From positions 216,501 to 280,500 of the forward strand of contig JBAIAA010000252.1 of the NCBI GenBank assembly GCA_037893245.1: a DNA stretch of 64,000 nucleotides, read 5' to 3'. This DNA comes from Crossaster papposus. Lineage: Eukaryota; Echinodermata; Asteroidea; Velatida; Solasteridae. Shown piece by piece: positions 60,901 through 64,000 of this stretch; the first letter of the stretch is position 1; every line of letters starts with the position of its first letter. Below the pieces are notes generated by a model, which worked only from the letters and a program-made list of their open reading frames with translations, was not told the DNA's origin and did not search any database. Position numbers and translations under genes: made by a program.

Positions 60901-61015
60901 CTCTAGCTAGAGACTTTAGGCCACAGGGCACTCATTTTGTCGAATCTGTGCGAAGCACTAGCTTTCAGGGTAAGCATGGGAACAGTTCGTTGCTTAGGGC
61001 ATTGGCGGGTATGAC
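57923..61015. other. Non-coding stretch
   Basis: No gene recognised. A 28-bp unit is duplicated in tandem at 59614-59669 (CAACCTTTAGA..ATAATTTGGTATTT). One TAGGCCTA at 59713. Confidence 0.4.
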
Positions 61016-61600
61016 TTGGCATGGAAAAGTCCAATTGCCGAAGGATTATCAAATAAAATTGGGCATAGAGTCCGCAGCGTTGTTGTAGGCATTGACAAGT
61101 TCAGCCAGGACTACACATACAAACTCCGTTGCTTAATACCGCGAGTTCAGATTGGGAAGGAAAAGTCTGTCGTTGAAAGAATAACTAAGTTCAGAGTTTG
61201 CATTGTATGTTGCTGAAAGTATATTACCAACGTACATGGGTACAGAAAAGTGTTGCTGAAGGCAATACCAAGTACAGAATGAGCATAGAATTTAGAAAAG
61301 TCAGACGGAAGGTATTGCCAAGTCCAGACTCGGAGTGGGCATGGAAACGTTTGTTGCCGAAGGCTTAACTAAGTACAGGCATGGGTAAGTCTGTTGCTGA
61401 AGGAGCGTGCATGGAAACGTCTCTTAGTGCCCAAGTACAGAATTGACATGGAAAGGTCCTTTGCTGAAGCACGAAGTCCAGAATCGGAGTGTGCATGAAA
61501 GTGTCTATACTGTTGCCGAATGCATTACCAAGCACAGAACAGGCTTGGAAAAGTTCAGAGTGGGAATGAAAAGGCCGTTGTCGGTGAAGTCTGCGAGTTG
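61016..61600 (+). repeat. Degenerate tandem array, unit roughly 45-60 bp
   Basis: Variants of GCATGGAAAAGTC, TTGCTGAAGGCATTACC and AAGTACAGAAT recur in this order about ten times, with many substitutions and length changes. The array is old compared with the homogeneous satellites upstream. Confidence 0.75.
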
Positions 61601-64000
61601 GAAAAGTTTACTTATCGTGGGCGAAGGCGCCATAACCTCTCGAGTCTTTGTGCTTTTATTTGGCGGTGCCTGAATATGGATATGGATTGCAATTGCACAT
61701 TCTCCTACTATATATAGAAGCGGCTGTATAGCCCCTTTTCGCCGACGCGATACACGTCTTTTAACCACTGCCGGATGTGGCTAAGTAATTCGGAAGCGAC
61801 CTTTGTTGAAACGGTGACCTCGGGTCGTCACTTCTGCTTGCGCACGACACCGTTGCGCGGAGTATGCGCATGCCACTTGATCAGAGTATGCGCGTGCAAT
61901 ATCATGGCGGCAGGCCACCCACAATGTTCTGCAATATCAATTGGCGTTCTTTCAGAATATTTTTAAGAAAGATTCTTGTGGTCATTGGCCATTTAGGATT
62001 GATGTCTGACGCAGTGGGTACGTAAAAGCCCACACGGTAATGGCCTGCAAACACGCAAGCTCAAGCAAGTGTTTCTTTGAAACCATCACCACCATGCACG
62101 CAATGGTGTGACTGCATGTATAGCATCAACTTACACCTGAAAAAAAATACACCTGCAAATCGGTTCAAGATTTCTGCGATAATAACTCCGTCATGATCAC
62201 ACCACATTCCAGGGTAACGATTCCTATTTCTTAAGTTAAGGAAGAGTTAAAGAAACAGACCGCGACTATAGACGGTATGTTCTGCAATCCGTTCAGGCGT
62301 GTAGATAGCGGGGAACATAATACCGCTGTCCGCGTCACGTCATTACTCGCTAGATCCTTGCTGCTATCGATCTACGTGTACTTTTAAAGACACAGTTATG
62401 AGGGTTTTCTCGAAAGGGTTAACAACCGCGCAGTTTTTGGCTCGCTTAAAGAGTCGATTGCTTAGAACGGTCTTTACGGCCTAGGACTTGGGACAATGGG
62501 GATGAGTGATAACATTAAACCCTAGGACCTGATCCAAATCCTCCTGTACGTTTTCGTGTACGAACCTTATGGAAGATGTTGAGAAATCAAGTTAAAGCAC
62601 AAACAGTGGGAACAAAAGACGGGAACAATAGCACAGTAGGCTCTTGTGAGTAGATTGATGGGTTTACTTTGTATTGAACTTTATAGGGGACGTTGAACAA
62701 TAAATTGCCGAGTGTCTCCGATTGCCATTCGCCTACAAAACACATGAAGATCTTTCGTTAATGTTAAAGTGCAAACAAAAGAAGACAAAGGGCTTTCGGG
62801 TTGGGGGTCCACGATTGGGGTCAATACACACCTGAGTGTGTGGTTTTAGTCGTTAATTGTTACTCAGCATTGGTACATTTATAAGTATGATGGTTGCTTA
62901 AATTTATGCAATTAAGTGAATAGAAGAAAATATTACCAGACAGCAAACTAACATATTGATGTTTAGTTGGACCATCAATGATCATAATGCTCGATCATTC
63001 CACATCTCGGCATTATGACCGATGTTTCCTATGGGAACAAATAGCCTGACTATACACAGGCTATATAGAGTGTTGATTACCAGGCCGGGTTTTGCGTCAC
63101 GGACGAGGCCAATAACCTCACCGCGTGCGGAGCATCGAGATGCCATTATTAATATCATGTTCCATCCTCGTGATCTAAGGCAGGATTCGTGTTCTGTCAT
63201 AATCATTAGCTTGAAAAACCTACACCGGTTTGTTTACGCTGGATTGCGGATTCCGAAGTCCACACAAAAAATGCGGAGTGCTTATAAAAAAACAGGCCAG
63301 GGCTTAGATTTAGTGCACATCAATTGCTCCATGGTCAGGTTTAAACAAAAAACAGATTTCAATAAAAGAAATAGGGCTCGGGGAATATGTCCAAATTGAC
63401 TTTCTCATCTTATAGGTTGAGGAACTAAATATGTAGGTTTCTATACGCTCTGCTATGTATATACAGCACAAGGTGGATTTATTCGATGTGTAAACAACAT
63501 GCCTATATAGGTTAACAACCATTTAAGGGTGGGTTCAGGACATGGTATACTCATTTACGAGCTTCCAAAATCTGATTAAAAAAACAAAAAGCATTTTTAC
63601 CATACCAGTTGTATGACCCACGATGTTTTACCTGTCTAAAACAACGATCACGTGTAAAAATATTAACCACGTTTTATTTCCTCTATAAACGCACCATTTT
63701 GCTCGTCCCAGCCCACCGCCGACCAGGGACTTGAGCAGTGGTCACTAATCACCATCCCACCAAAAATGAAAGGAAACACTGCCTTCGCAAAGCAGTTTGG
63801 GTAGGTCACCTCCGTTATAAATGCTATAGGCGTGCACGTTTTATGCGGAAGTATTGACCCGGGTCACCAAGTAAACAAAATCTGTCCAATGAGGACTTGG
63901 AGAACAAAAGAGGTCACCAGAACCCACTGCCCGGCACAGTGGGTTCGGATTCATCAAGTGCGCCCTCTCGTGGTTTAAGGGCACAGATTTTAATGAGGGG
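61601..64000. other. Non-coding stretch to window end
   Basis: No gene recognised. A perfect 10-bp stem with 7-nt loop lies at 63920-63946 and a CTCF-like word at 63960-63973. Confidence 0.4.

Overview
The window looks like nuclear DNA of an invertebrate deuterostome, most likely an echinoderm. Genes have short GT-AG introns and there is no prokaryotic gene organisation. The palindrome TAGGCCTA occurs at least 12 times, where about one is expected. The transposon remnant belongs to a protein family I associate with marine invertebrates. The species assignment is an inference.

Genes sit in the first 12.5 kb. On the minus strand, the first three coding exons of an acidic, Ser/Thr/Gln-rich protein with three sumoylation-type motifs (2768 to 1) run off the left edge; it is probably a nuclear regulator, which I could not name. 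On the plus strand, ten coding exons (8306-12420) give a complete 584-residue STPG2, the sperm-tail PG-rich repeat protein 2, with RFX/X-box-like sites upstream, as expected of a ciliary gene. The two genes diverge. Between them lies a 3.7-kb fold-back transposon (3855-7528) with unequal arms and a decayed coding core.

From 12.4 kb to 64 kb I find no convincing protein-coding gene. The stretch is AT-rich non-coding DNA with unusual repeats: a C-rich 13-bp minisatellite (14.2 kb), a hAT-type non-autonomous element with a perfect 8-bp target duplication (15.2 kb), a fold-back MITE (19.9 kb), a tRNA-derived SINE head (24.6 kb), a 15-bp satellite that flips orientation (27.3-27.7 kb), an 86-unit 19-bp satellite with no length variation (30.1-31.7 kb), a hairpin MITE full of ATTGGTT motifs (45.2 kb), a TTAA-flanked MITE (57.4-57.9 kb) and a degenerate array (61.0-61.6 kb). 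Long poly-C/poly-G tracts recur throughout. The largest open reading frames of the window are by-products of these satellites and are not genes.
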